NCBI GenBank assembly: GCA_948144175.1
Contig: CANXME010000789.1
Location: 1 to 64,000, forward strand
DNA from: Closterium sp. NIES-65
Taxonomy: Eukaryota; Streptophyta; Zygnematophyceae; Desmidiales; Closteriaceae
Direction of reading: 5' to 3'
Length of the DNA stretch: 64,000 nucleotides
In this document: positions 1-10,065 of the stretch, one piece after another
Position numbering within the stretch: the stretch's first letter is position 1
Layout: each line of letters begins with the position of its first letter
Notes under the pieces: generated by a model
Database searches by the model: none
What the model saw: only the letters and a program-made list of their open reading frames with translations
What the model was told of the DNA's origin: nothing
Position numbers and translations under genes: made by a program

Positions 1-470
1 TGAGTCCCTCACCCCCCAACACCTTCGTGAGTGGTACGCTAGTTGGGGTTGTCGGGGTGGCCGTAGTGCGGGTCGTCCTGGAGTGAGTAGTTCCGCAGCT
101 GCTTGTAGTGGCCAGATGCAGCTCCAGCGTCGCCCGCGTGAGTCCCTCACCCCCCAACAGCTTAATGAGTGGTACGCTAGTTCGGGGTTGTCCGGGGTGG
201 CCGTAGAGGGAGTCGTCCTGGAGTGAGTAGTTCCGCAGCTGTTTGTAGTGGCCAGATGCAGCTCCAGCGTCGCCCGCGTGAGTCCCTCACCCCCCAACAG
301 CTTCGTGAGTGGTACGCTAGTTCGGGTTGTCGGGGTGGCCGTAGTGGGAGTCGTCCTGGAGTGAGTAGTTCCGCAGCTGCTTGTAGTGGCCAGATGCAGC
401 TCCAGCGTCGCTCGCGTGAGTCCCTCACCCCCCAACAGCTTCGTGAGTGGTACGCTCAGAGTAGAGGGTC
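1..470 (+). repeat. Tandem duplication of about 140 bp inside gag of A
   Basis: A unit of about 140 bp recurs head to tail, with starts near 81, 221 and 359 and a partial copy before 81. Each unit encodes a segment ending in the peptide TPQQLREWYA, which occurs once in B, D, H and O; E has two copies with a different spacer. Small indels put the first copies in different frames, so only the last two read into the downstream gag frame. This is a local expansion of the segment before the Gag cysteine motif. Confidence 0.85.
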
Positions 471-1215
471 GCTGAGTGGTGCTCGCTGTCAGTACGTTAC
501 TAGCTCGGGTGTCCGGACTGGTCAGCCTTGCGGGACGCGTGGTCACACAGAGTCCCGCTGCTTCGCCCGTCTGAACGACACTTGGCGTACAGAGTTTAGC
601 GACGACGCTGAGCTCCCCGACTGGGTGGAGCTGCTTAGGCAGAGGGTAGATATCTTTGCTCTTGACTATGATGCTATTCTTACTGCAATGTATGCATTGT
701 CTACTAGTGCCGAGGGAGCCTGTCACCTGTGTGTGCCGCCTGACCCCGGTATCCAGTCTGCTGCTCCAGGTGCCGGTGAGGCTGCCGCTCTAGGTGCTAG
801 TGCGTCTGCTGCCCCATGTGCTGGTGAGTCTGCTCTCTCAGGTACCACGTCGGCTCAGGCCTTACACACCTTCACTCTTGACTCAGGTGCTTCCCGCTCC
901 TTCTTTCGAGACCGCACCACGCTTACGCCGCTCAGTCGGCCGGTTGCGGTCTCCCTGGCGGACCCCTCTGGGGGTCCTGTCCTTGCTCGCTTCTCCACTG
1001 TCTTACCGTGCCCGGCAGCCCCCTCTGGCACCCTGACAGGTCTCTACCTCCCCTCGTTCTCTACGAACTTGGTGAGTGGAGCTGATCTACAGGATCGGGG
1101 GGTTGACCAGTTCACCTCCTGCGAGTCAGCGGGTGACCCACTGTACGTGTGCTCGGACGGGCCGACACTTGGCCACGTTTACCCGTCGGCCGAGGTCAAG
1201 GCCTGTACACACTGA
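223..1215 (+). pseudogene. Gag C-terminal part and start of protease, element A
   Basis: The open frame holds the duplicated pre-cysteine segment, then the motif C-x13-C-x4-H-x4-C (first Cys near residue 89), then the Gag end with DYDAILTAMYAL, and an aspartic-protease start with LDSGAS near nucleotide 878. Gag packages element RNA and the protease cuts the Gag-Pol polyprotein. The start shown is only the start of the open stretch; the real Gag start is outside the window. A one-base insertion near 1190 relative to E throws the frame, so the protease end is out of frame. Confidence 0.85.
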
Positions 1216-3084
1216 CTACTGAGTCTCCTCAGGCTGCTGAGTCTGGTCAGGTAGCTGCGTCGAGTCAGGTGTTTGCTGTGGCGTCCAGGTCTGGTCCTGC
1301 GTGTGCGCCCTGCTCGTGTCGTCTCTTGTCCCACCAGACTCTCCTTTGGCACCACCGCCTTGGTCACCCCTCCCTGCCATCGTCTCCGAGGCATGGCCTC
1401 ACATGTCCTTGTCTCTGGTCTCCCTCGGTCCCTACCTCCCCTACCTCCGGGGCCTGCCCCTACTTGCATCCCTGCGTCGAGGGGCGACAACGCGCCGCCC
1501 CTCACTCCTCCGAGTTTCCTCCGACAGAGGCTCCGCTGTAGACTCTTCACATGGACGTGTGGGGCCCCGCCCGCGTCCGTGGCCAGGGTCACGAGCGTTA
1601 CTTCCTGTTGGTGGTTGACGACTACTTGTCTTACACCACGGTCTTCCCCTTGTGCAGCAAGGGTGACGTCACAGAGGTGTTGATCGGCTGGATCCGCGCA
1701 GCTCGTCTCCAGCTCAGAGAGAGTTTCGACTCGGACTTTCCCTGTTTTGCGTCTGCACTCTGACAGAGGTGGGGAGTTTTCCTCTGCCCGTCTGGGAGCC
1801 TTCTGTTGTGCACAGGGCATCCGCCAGACCTTCACGCTTCCGGCCTCTCCACAGTAAAATGGGATTGCTGAGCGCCGCATTGGCATGGTCATGAACGTCG
1901 CTCATACGTCCATGATCCATGCGGCTGCCACCCATTTTTTGTGGTCGTTTGCAGTTCAGTACGCAGCGCATCAGCTCAACCTTCAGCCCCGGGTCTCCTT
2001 GCCAGAGACCTCCACCACCTTGCGGTGGATGGAGAAGGTTGGAGATGCGTCTGCATTTCGGGTCTGGGGATCTCGGGCGTTTGTCCGCGACTTGTCTGCG
2101 GACAAGCTGTCCCCCCGTGCTGTTCCCTGCGTCTTCCTTGGCTTCCCCCCTGACGCGCCTGGGTGGCAGTTTTACCACCCCACCTCGCACCGTGTTCTGT
2201 CCTCCCAGGACGTCACCTTTGACGAGTCGGTGCCTTACTACCGTCTCTTCCCCTACCACACTGCGCCCCTCCCCCCGTCGCCGCTCTTCCTTGCGCCAGG
2301 TCCTCCCCCGGTAGACCCCCTCCCCCCTCAGGGTCCTGCCCCGTCAGGTGTGTCCCAGGAAGACGCAGTCGAGCCTGTCGAGGTAGCTGTTGACTCTGGT
2401 ACTGCTAGAGGTGCTGAGCCTGCGGGTGCCGGGTCTGGAGGTGCTGAGCCTGAGGGTGCGGAGCCTGGGGGTGCTGAGTCTGGGGGTGCTGAGCTTGGGG
2501 GTGCTGAGTCTGGGGGTGCTGTGCCTGGGTGTACTGAGCCTTGGGGTGCGGAGCCTGGGGGTGCTGAGTCTTCTCGTGTGGCCTCTCGCGGTGCTTCGTC
2601 GAGGCGGGAGCTACTCTCTCCGCAGGAGCTGCGCGAGTGGTTTGCCTGGCGCTGGAGCCGTGCTGCTGGAGCTGGATGTACTACTGTTGCTGCTAGTACC
2701 AGATGTACTCGTACTGGCGGGACTGGAGCTTCTGGGATTGGGGGTGCTGCTGGGGCTACTGGAGTTGGTCCTGCTGGAGGTACTGCTGGAGCTGCTGGCG
2801 GTACTGGAGCTGCTGGTCCTGCTGGAGTTGGTGCTCCTGGAGTTGGAGCTGCTGGGGGTGTTGGCGCTGGTGGTTCTGCTGGCGCTGGTGTGTCTGAGGG
2901 TACTGGAGTTGGCGCTGTTGGAGCTGGAGGTGCTGCTGTTGGGGGTACTGGTGCTGTCCTTGCTGGTTCTGGAGGCGCTGCGCGGCCGAGGCCGTACTTC
3001 GTTCCGCTCCTTGAGCAGGTTCTTGGTCTCCCGCCCTCTACTGGTCCTGCTCCTCCCTTAGAGTGTCCACAGCCTGTCCAGTAG
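1185..3084 (+). pseudogene. Integrase and Pro/Gly-rich linker of element A, broken
   Basis: After the frameshift near 1190 comes the GAG-pre-integrase segment (LLWHHRLGHPS), then the integrase core with MDVWGP (first catalytic Asp) at 1551 on. An extra C near 1740 shifts the frame around the second Asp segment, and CAA has become TAA just before the third catalytic region (near 1856). From 1885 the frame is open again through the integrase C-terminal part (KLSPRAVPCVFLGF) into a linker of AEPGG-like pentapeptides (about 2400-2580) and Gly/Ala repeats. It ends at TAG, 3082-3084. Integrase would insert the cDNA; this one cannot be made whole. Confidence 0.87.
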
Positions 3085-3111
3085 CTGTCACAGTTACAGC
3101 CCGCCTCCCCC

Positions 3112-5270
3112 GTGCCTGCTCCTTCTCCCTACACTGGTCCTATTGGAGGTCTTGCTGAGCGTTGTGAGCCTGCGTCTCGTCCTGCGTCGCCTGATTGTAC
3201 TGCTCGCACTAGTCGTCGTGCTCCGCGTCCGCGTCCTCTTGCGGTCCCAGGCATACACAAGATGGCACTGCGTCCTTCCACTGCTCGTCTACGTGTCCCG
3301 TTGCCGTCTCCTTTAGAGTCCTCTCTTCCTGTCCTTGCTGACCCGGAGTCTGACTCTCTTCGTGCTGCCAGTCCTACTGTCACGCGTCTCCTGGCTATTG
3401 TTGTCATTGACCCTTCCTTTGAGTCCACTGCTGCGTCTGCCTTGGTTGCTGAGCTTGTCGACTTTGCTGCTCGCTGTCGTCTAGACTACGCCACTAGTCT
3501 TGTTGCTTAGTCTGAGTCTGTCTGTCCTCCGTCCGTCGGGGGTGAGTGTGCTCTTAGCACGGATGTCCTTGAGGACAGGCAGGAGGAGTTCCTGTGTTTT
3601 GCTGCTGCTTTGCCTCATCTCGTGTCCACGCTGATTGCCCGTGAGGGAGACCCGGATGCACCAGACATCCCGACTCCTCGATCGTACGCTGAGGCGATCG
3701 AGGGTCCCTACTCCTCACAGTGGCAGTCAGCCATGGACGCAGAGATGGCTTCCTAGAAGTCCATAGGCACCTACGTCGACGAGGTTCCCCTACCTGGGGC
3801 GAACATCGTCAGTGGCATGTGGATTTTCAGGGTGAAGCGGCCGCCGGGTTCTCCGCCTGTCTTCAAGGCGCGTTACGTGGCTCGAGGCTTCAGTCAGCGG
3901 CAGGGAGTTGACTACTTCAAACCTTCTCTCCCACCCGGAAGATGACCACTCTTCGGGTGCTGCTGCACATAGCCGCTCAGCGCGACTACGAGCTCCACTC
4001 TCTTGACTTCAGCACAGCTTTCCTGCAGGGCAGCCTGCACGAGAAGATCTGGTTTCGCCGCCCACTTGGCTTCACTGGGTCGTTTCCTGCAGGTACCCAG
4101 TGGAGCCTCCGGCGGCCAGTCTACGGTCTCCGCCAGGCGCCACGTGAGTGGCACGATACATTGAGGAATACACTTGCGGCTCTTGGGTTTGCTCCTTCTA
4201 GAGCCGACCCGTCGCTGTTTCTGCGCACCGACACCTCTTTGCCGCCGTTCTACATCCTCGTGTACGTTGACGACTTGGTCTTTGCCACTGCTGACACTGC
4301 TGGACTCGCCCACGTGAATTCCGAGCTGCAGAAGAGACACACGTGCACAGACCTGGGTGAACTGCGCAGCTACCTTGGCTTGCAGATCACCCGGGACAGA
4401 GCACAGTGCACCATTACCCTGACTCAGTCACACATGATGCAGCAGGTCCTTCAGCACTTCGACTTCACGTACTCCTCGCCTCAGGCCACTCCTCTGTCTA
4501 CTCGCCACTCGCTCTCAGCTCTGCCTTCGGATGAGTCCGTAGAGCCGAGTGGCTCATACCCAGAGCTTGTTGGCTGCCTCATGTACCTGATGACCTGCAC
4601 ATGACCTAACCTTGCATACCCTCTTAGCATCTTGGCACGCTATGTTGCTCCTGGGAGACACTGACCAGAGCACATGGCTGCAGCGAAGAGGGTGTTGTGC
4701 TACTTGTGCAGTACATCGGGCATGGGGCTAGTGCTTGGAGGGCGACGTCGAGTGGTCCTCACAGGTCACGCAGACGCTTCTTGGGCTGACGACCAGGCTA
4801 CGCAGCGGTCGTCACAGGGTTACACCTTCAGCCTTGGCTCCGGCTCTGTTTCGTGGCGGTCTACCCGCTCGTCTTCTGTTCTCGGCTCCAGTTGTGAGGC
4901 TGAGATCTACGCAGGGGCCATGGCTGCACAGGAGCTACGCTGGCTCACCTACCTGTTGATTGACCTAGGAGAGCCGCCTCGTTCTCCTCCAGTTCTGTAC
5001 ATAGACAACAAGGCCAAGCTGGCCTTGTGTCGGGAGCACAGACTGGAGCACAGACTGGAGCACAGACTGGAGCACAGAATGAAGCACATTGCTCTTTGTT
5101 ACTTCCTTCCTCGTGAGCTGCAGCAGCGTGGTCAGCTGCGCCTTGCTTACGTGGCCTCTGAGGCCAACACTGCTGATATCTTTACCAAGGCACTTCCGCC
5201 TGGTGATCATCAATGCTTCTGTACTATGCTAGGTCTTGTGCCTACTTGGCCTCACTTGCTCACTTCTTGA
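3112..5270 (+). pseudogene. Reverse transcriptase and RNase H of element A, broken
   Basis: The stretch 3112-3510 is the region before RT and ends in a GAG-to-TAG change. RT follows with further stops, including TGG to TAG near 3755; 3942-4604 is open and contains YVDDLVFAT (catalytic Asp pair near 4265). CGA to TGA ends this part. RNase H runs 4674-5270 with HADASWADDQ and SCEAEIYA. It also carries a 12-bp unit repeated three times (5041-5076) that gives LEHR three times, whereas E and N have one. Without the stops this would be the usual copia RT-RNase H that copies element RNA in Gag particles. Confidence 0.9.
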
Positions 5271-5467
5271 CCTTGCTTGTACTGTGATATTTCTATACAT
5301 GCACTTGCCTGTTTTCCTTTATATATAATCTTGCATGTGAACTGGCTTTGTGGCCTTGCTCTTGTGCTCGGATTGTGTGGTGACGTTGTGATCCACCCTG
5401 AGCTTGCTTTGCTTTGCTTGACTGGTCTTGTGACCTGTTGTTCTCCGCCACTTTGCCTATGGGGGTG
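5271..5467 (+). other. 3' untranslated segment and polypurine tract of A
   Basis: This noncoding stretch between the RNase H stop and the LTR is recognisable in A, B, C, D, E, H and N (partly in K). Shared blocks include the stretch around GTGATCCACCCTGAGC, TTGACTGGTCTTGTGACC, and a final TATGGGGGTG directly before the LTR. The last block is the plus-strand primer (polypurine tract). The other blocks have no known role. Confidence 0.75.
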
Positions 5468-5592
5468 TGTCAAACTTATATCATATAGCTTGTCTAGGCT
5501 ATAGTGGGGTAGACACTATGGGGTACAGTTTCCTAGGGTTTCCTACTTGTACCCAACCTTGTGCTGGTTCATTCATTCCTCATTTCTTAACA
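5468..5592 (+). repeat. 3' LTR of element A
   Basis: It begins TGTCA right after the polypurine tract and ends AACA, 125 bp, the usual TG..CA ends and size for this group. It has the core shared by all LTRs here: TAGTGGGGTA, TGGGGTAC and TTGTACCC. Confidence 0.85.
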
Positions 5593-5619
5593 TGTTTTCC
5601 TGGTTTCGATGCTTTACAA

Positions 5620-5860
5620 AAGCTACTATACAAATAGGCACCGAATTAGGTTACATGGACTGTGTTCTGTTTCATTTCTATTATCAATGCATGACTTTGC
5701 GAAACGCGTGATTCCACCGAATTAATTCTACCGAATTTAGGAAGGTCACATTCCGGACGCTTCACAATCCTCGGAACCTTTTCGTAACACCTAGTTACCT
5801 TGCCTTGTATCGTGCCTATATGTAGCCTCGTGTTGTACCTAGGTGATCATAAAAAAAAAA
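5620..5860 (+). repeat. LTR-like fragment related to the LTR of M
   Basis: Blocks here match the LTR-like segment at about 51,640-51,830 in the same order: CTACCGAATT, GACGCTTC, CGTAACACCT and CCTCGTGTTGTACC. It follows the A LTR directly and ends in a run of 13 A (about 5850-5862). The remaining 5863-6009 shows no gene. The match is imperfect, so this is an old copy. Confidence 0.6.
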
Positions 5861-6009
5861 AAACTTAACTCGATAATACGATCCTCACGGGAACCCGCAT
5901 GGCACACGAAGGTACGAGCAATCTCTATTACCAATCCAAGTCGTCCCTCAGCGACCCTATTCTACAGTGGCGAGCCAAGAAGTGTGTAAGTCTGGGTGAT
6001 CCCCTAACC

Positions 6010-6897
6010 CTAACAGAACATGTCAAGACGGCCAAAAGTAAACTCACCACATGTGAAGTTTAGACGGAGCACATATCGGCCCTCGGTGCCATAGGTCGCT
6101 AGCACCCATGGCTCGAGAACGTCAGGCACGTCGACCTTCCGTCGGAGGGGAAACACCGTGGTGTAGCAAGAGTAGTCGTCGACTAGGACCAGGAAGTAGT
6201 GCTCGTGATGGTGTCCACAGACTAGGGCTGCGCCCCAGATGTCCATGTGCACAGTCTGCGAAGAAGTCGTGATGGGAAGAAACAAGGAGAAGTGAGGGGC
6301 AGCGCGCTGCCGAGCCTCGTCGAAGGGGGTACACGGCGGCACAGGCGAGCTAGGAAATGGGGCGAGCGACGCTGGGAGATCTGAGACCAGACGGTTTCAA
6401 ACCATCTCACAAAGATGCGGGAAAGACGGGTGAACAAGACGGTGGAGCCAGAGGACCGACGCTGGCTAGTGACCGATAGTCGCGCATTACAGTAGCGACC
6501 TGACCTGACCTAACCTGACGTGGTGGGACCCTGTGTGTAGCGAGTACAGACCAGAGCCCAGCTCTCTATAAAAAGCAGCTAGATGCGCCTCAGTGGCATC
6601 GTCTGTGTAGGTGGTAAAAGGCTCGTCTGTATGGAAGAGGGTGGTGACACAGAGGTCGTGGAGGTGATTGACACCCACCAAGTTCGCCGAGAATGAGGGG
6701 GTGTAGTAACCTGTAAGGACCCCACAGGAGGCCGCCGAACATGGAAGAGTAGTGGTACTGTATGCAGTGACATGTCCGGGTATAAAGTCAGCTAGGGCGA
6801 CAGAGACTGGAGTGCATAGTGGTGTGAGGTCGGTGTAGTCGTGAAAGTAACAACTTGACGCACCAGAGTCGAGCGTTAACGAAAGAGACGTAGCCAC
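6010..6897 (-). pseudogene. Protease-integrase remnant of an older copia element X
   Basis: On the minus strand 6897-6487 encodes a protease start with LDSGAS, and 6342-6010 an integrase N-terminal part with HMDIWGA and LVDDYSCYTTVFPL. It is more diverged than the other elements (for example LCTPVSVALADF for LSRPVAVSLADP), so it is another copia family. The two parts are in different frames with a short gap. Integrase stops after about 110 residues and everything downstream is gone. X is the host of the B insertion. Confidence 0.8.
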
Positions 6898-6994
6898 TGT
6901 GGTTGAACCTGTGCAAGCTACCCTAGCTATATAGCACTAGCAACCTCCACATCACCTAAGCTGGACAAACATGAGTAATAACTAGAGTGCTAAA

Positions 6995-7120
6995 TATGAA
7001 GAAATGAGGAATGAATGAACTAGCAAGCAGGTGGGTACAAGTAGGAAAACCTAAAAGTGTTGTACCTCATGTTGTCTACCCCACTACAATCTACACAGAC
7101 TATAGCATAAGAGTTTGACA
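6995..7120 (-). repeat. 3' LTR of element B
   Basis: On the minus strand it starts TGTCA after the polypurine tract (7121-7130 in complement). Its outer end reads TA where the other copy has TG, a point change in the terminal dinucleotide. Confidence 0.92.
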
Positions 7121-7317
7121 CACCCCCATAGGCAAAGTGGGGGAGAACAAGAGGTCACAAGACTAGTCAAGCAAAGCAAAGCAAGCTCATGGTGGATCAC
7201 AACGTCACCACACAGTCCGAGCACAAGAGCAAGGCCACAAGGCCAGTTCACATGCAAGATCATATATATAGGTAAACAAGCAAGTGCAGGTATAGAAAGA
7301 TCACAGTACAAGCAAGG

Positions 7318-8994
7318 TCAAGAAGTGAGCAAGTGAGGCCAAGTAGGCATAAGACCTAGCATCGTACAAAAGCGCTGATGATCACAAGGCGGAAGTGCCT
7401 TGGTAAAGATATCAGCAGTGTTGGCCTCATAGGCAACGTAAGCAAGGCGCAGCTGACCACGTTGCTGCAGCTCACGAGCAAGGAAGTAGCGAAGAGCAAT
7501 GTGCTTCAATCTGTGCTCCAGTCTGTGCTCCCAACACAAGGCCAGCATGGCCTTGTTGTCTACGTACAGAACTGGAGGAGAACGAGGCGGCTCTCCTAGG
7601 TCAGTCAGCAGAACAGGAAAGTCCGAGCCGAAACTCTCTTTGAGCTGGAGACGAGCTGCGCGGATCCAGTCGATCAACACCTCAGTGACGTCACCCTTGC
7701 TGCGCAAGGGGAACACCGTGGTGTAACGCGAGTAGTCGTCAACCAACAACAGGAAGTAACGCTCGTGACCCTGGCCACGGACGCGGGCGGGGCCCCACAC
7801 ATCCATGTGAAGAGTCTGCAGCGGAGCCTCTGTCGGAGGAAACTCGGAGGAGTGAGGGGCGGCGCGCTGCCGCCCCTCGACGCAGGGAACGCAGGTAGGG
7901 GAAGGCCCCGGAGGGAGGGGAGGGAGGGACCAGGGGAGACCAGAGACGAGGACACGGGAGGCCATGCCTCGGAGACGAGGCAGGGAGGGGTGACCAAGGC
8001 GGTGGTGCCAAAGGAGAGTCTGGTGGGACAGGAGACGACACGAGCAGGGCGCAGACTCAGGACCAGACCTGGACGCTGCAGCAAACACCTGACTCAACGC
8101 AGCTACCTGACCAGACTCCGCACCCGGAGGAGACTCAGTAGTCAGTGTGTACAGGCTCGACCCCGGCCGACGGGTAAACGTGGCCAAGTGTCGGCCCGTC
8201 CGAGCACACGTACAGTGGGTCACCTGCTGACTTGCAGGAGTGAACTGGTCAACCCCCCTATCCTGTAGATAAGCTCCACTCACCAAGTTCGTAGAGAACG
8301 ACGGGAGGTAGAGACCTGACAGGGTGCGAGAGGGGGCTGTCGGACACGGTAAGATAGTGGAGAAGCGAGCAAGGACAGGACCCCCAGAGGGGTCCGCCAG
8401 GGAGACCGCAACCGGCCGACTGAGCGGCGTAAGAGTGGTGCGGTCTCGAAAGAAGGAGCGGGAAGCACCCGAGTCAAGGGTGAAGGTGTGTAAGGCCTGA
8501 GCCGACGTGGTACATGAGAGAGCAGACTCACTAGCACCTGGAGCAGCAAACGTACTAGCACCTAGAGCAGCAGCCTCACCAGCACCTAGAGCAGCAGCCT
8601 CAATGCCCGGGTCAGGCGGAACACACAGGTAACAGTCACCCTCATCACTATTAGGCAATGCATACATGGCAGTGAGGATAGCATCATAGTCAAGAGTATA
8701 GATATCAACCCGCAGCCTAAGCAGCTCCACCCAGTCGGGGAGCTCAGCCGCGTCGCCAAACTCTGTACGCCAGGCGTCGCTCAGACGGGCGAAGCAGCAG
8801 GACTCTGCGTGACCAAACGTCCCGCAAGGCTGAACAGTCCGAGTACCAGTGCGAATGAGGTACAGACAGCGAGCAGTACCCCGTGACCCGCCACGCTGAG
8901 CGTACCACTCACGAAGCTGCTGGGGCGAAAGGACCGCGCGCGGACCACGCTGCAGCTGCACTTGGCCACTACAAGCAACTGTCGAACTACTCAC
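7318..8994 (-). CDS. Gag-protease-integrase fused to RNase H end (558 aa), RT deleted
   Basis: This is one open frame. Residues 1-40 are the pre-cysteine segment. Residues 43-67 hold the motif C-x13-C-x4-H-x4-C. The protease DSGAS starts at 174, followed by GAG-pre-integrase and the first part of the integrase core (MDVWGPARV, LVDDYSRYTTVFPL). At about residue 462 (nucleotide 7608) the sequence jumps from the integrase DFPV directly into the RNase H segment LTDLGEPPRS and runs to the normal RNase H end. The join keeps the frame and lies at a shared CTGC. The Gag N-terminal domain seen in D, G, H, N and O is absent upstream. It is intact as a frame but lacks the integrase second and third acidic residues and all RT, so it is likely not an active enzyme. 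Confidence 0.85.
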   Translation of the reverse strand: MSSSTVACSGQVQLQRGPRAVLSPQQLREWYAQRGGSRGTARCLYLIRTGTRTVQPCGTFGHAESCCFARLSDAWRTEFGDAAELPDWVELLRLRVDIYTLDYDAILTAMYALPNSDEGDCYLCVPPDPGIEAAALGAGEAAALGASTFAAPGASESALSCTTSAQALHTFTLDSGASRSFFRDRTTLTPLSRPVAVSLADPSGGPVLARFSTILPCPTAPSRTLSGLYLPSFSTNLVSGAYLQDRGVDQFTPASQQVTHCTCARTGRHLATFTRRPGSSLYTLTTESPPGAESGQVAALSQVFAAASRSGPESAPCSCRLLSHQTLLWHHRLGHPSLPRLRGMASRVLVSGLPWSLPPLPPGPSPTCVPCVEGRQRAAPHSSEFPPTEAPLQTLHMDVWGPARVRGQGHERYFLLLVDDYSRYTTVFPLRSKGDVTEVLIDWIRAARLQLKESFGSDFPVLLTDLGEPPRSPPVLYVDNKAMLALCWEHRLEHRLKHIALRYFLARELQQRGQLRLAYVAYEANTADIFTKALPPCDHQRFCTMLGLMPTWPHLLTS

Positions 8995-9249
8995 TCCAGG
9001 ACGACTCCCACTACGGCCACCCCGACAATCCCAAGTAGCGTACCACTCACGAAGCTGCTAGGGCGTGAAGGACTCACGCGGACGTCGCTGGAGCTGTATC
9101 TGGCCCCGCCAGGAGCAGCAGTAGCAGTAGAAAGAGCAGTAGCAGTAAGAGCAGCAGTAACAGCAGAACGGGCAGGGCAGTGCTCACCAGTGGCAAGAAG
9201 GGCAGGCGTACGATGGCGGCAACGGCGAGGCCGCTACCACTGTGGGGCG

Positions 9250-10065
9250 AGGGCTCCGCGGCAGCTGCAGGGGCGGCTGCTCCAGGGGCGGCTGCTCCAG
9301 GGGCGGCTGCTCCAGGGGCGGCTGCTCCAGGGGCGGCTGCTGCAGGGGTGGCTGCTCCAGGGGCGGCTGCTGCAAGGGCGGCTGCTCCAGGGGTGGCTGC
9401 TCCTGGGGCGGCTACTGTAGGGGCGGCTGCTCCTAGGGCGGCTACTTCAGGGGCGGCTGCTTCAGGGGAGGCTGCTTCAGGGGCGGCTGCTGCAGTGGCG
9501 GCTGCTCCAGGGGCGGCTGCTGCAGGGGCGGCTGCTCCAGGGGCGGCTGCTGCAGTGGTGGCTGCTTCAGGGGCGGCTGCGGAAGTGGCGGCTGCTCCAG
9601 GGGCGGCTGCTGCAGTGGCGGCTGCTCAAGGGGCGGCTGCTGCAGGGGCGGCTGCTCCAAGGGCGGCTGTTGCAGGTGTGGCTGCTCCAGGGGCGGCTGC
9701 TCCAGGGGCGGCTGCTTCAGGGGCGGCTGCTGTAGGGGAGGCTGCTCTAGGGGCGGCTGCTGTAGTGGTGGCTGCTCCAGGGGCGGCTGCTGCAGGGGCG
9801 GCTGCTCCAGGGGTGGCTGCTGCAGTGGTGGCTGCTTGAGGGGCGGGTGCTGCAGTGGCGGCTGCTCCAGGGGCGGCTGCTGCAGTGGCGGCTGCTCCAG
9901 GGGCGGCTGCTGTAGGGGCGGCTGCTGCAGGGGCGGCTGCTGCAGGTGTGGCTGCTCCAGGGGCGGCTGCTCGAGGGGCGGCTGCTTCAGGGGCGGCTGC
10001 TTCAGGGGCGGCTGCTTCAGGGGCGGCTGCTGCAGGGGCGGCTGCTCCAGGGGCGCGGGTTAGGG
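9250..10065 (-). repeat. 15-bp GC-rich tandem array in the B leader
   Basis: About 800 bp of near-perfect 15-bp units (plus strand GGGGCGGCTGCTCCA with variants GCTGCA and GCTTCA). Every frame of such an array is open, which explains the long Ala/Gly, Gln/Pro and Cys/Gly frames here; none is a credible gene. It lies between the primer site and gag, where the other elements have different GC-rich repeats. Confidence 0.85.

Larger units (their letters stand above)
1..5592 (+). mobile_element. Copia LTR retrotransposon A, 5' end outside the window
   Basis: The pieces run in Ty1/copia order on the plus strand: Gag end, protease, integrase, linker, reverse transcriptase, RNase H, 3' untranslated segment, polypurine tract and a 125-bp LTR. 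Integrase before RT is the copia arrangement. The 5' LTR, leader and Gag start lie left of the window, so the target duplication cannot be checked. The reading frame is broken by several stops and frameshifts, so this copy is dead. Its nearest relatives here are B, E and N, which align with it almost throughout. Confidence 0.93.

Noticed and set aside
5850..5862. Run of 13 A as the poly(A) tail of a processed pseudogene or LINE
   Set aside because: The sequence before it is LTR-like and no coding part or target duplication could be linked to it.
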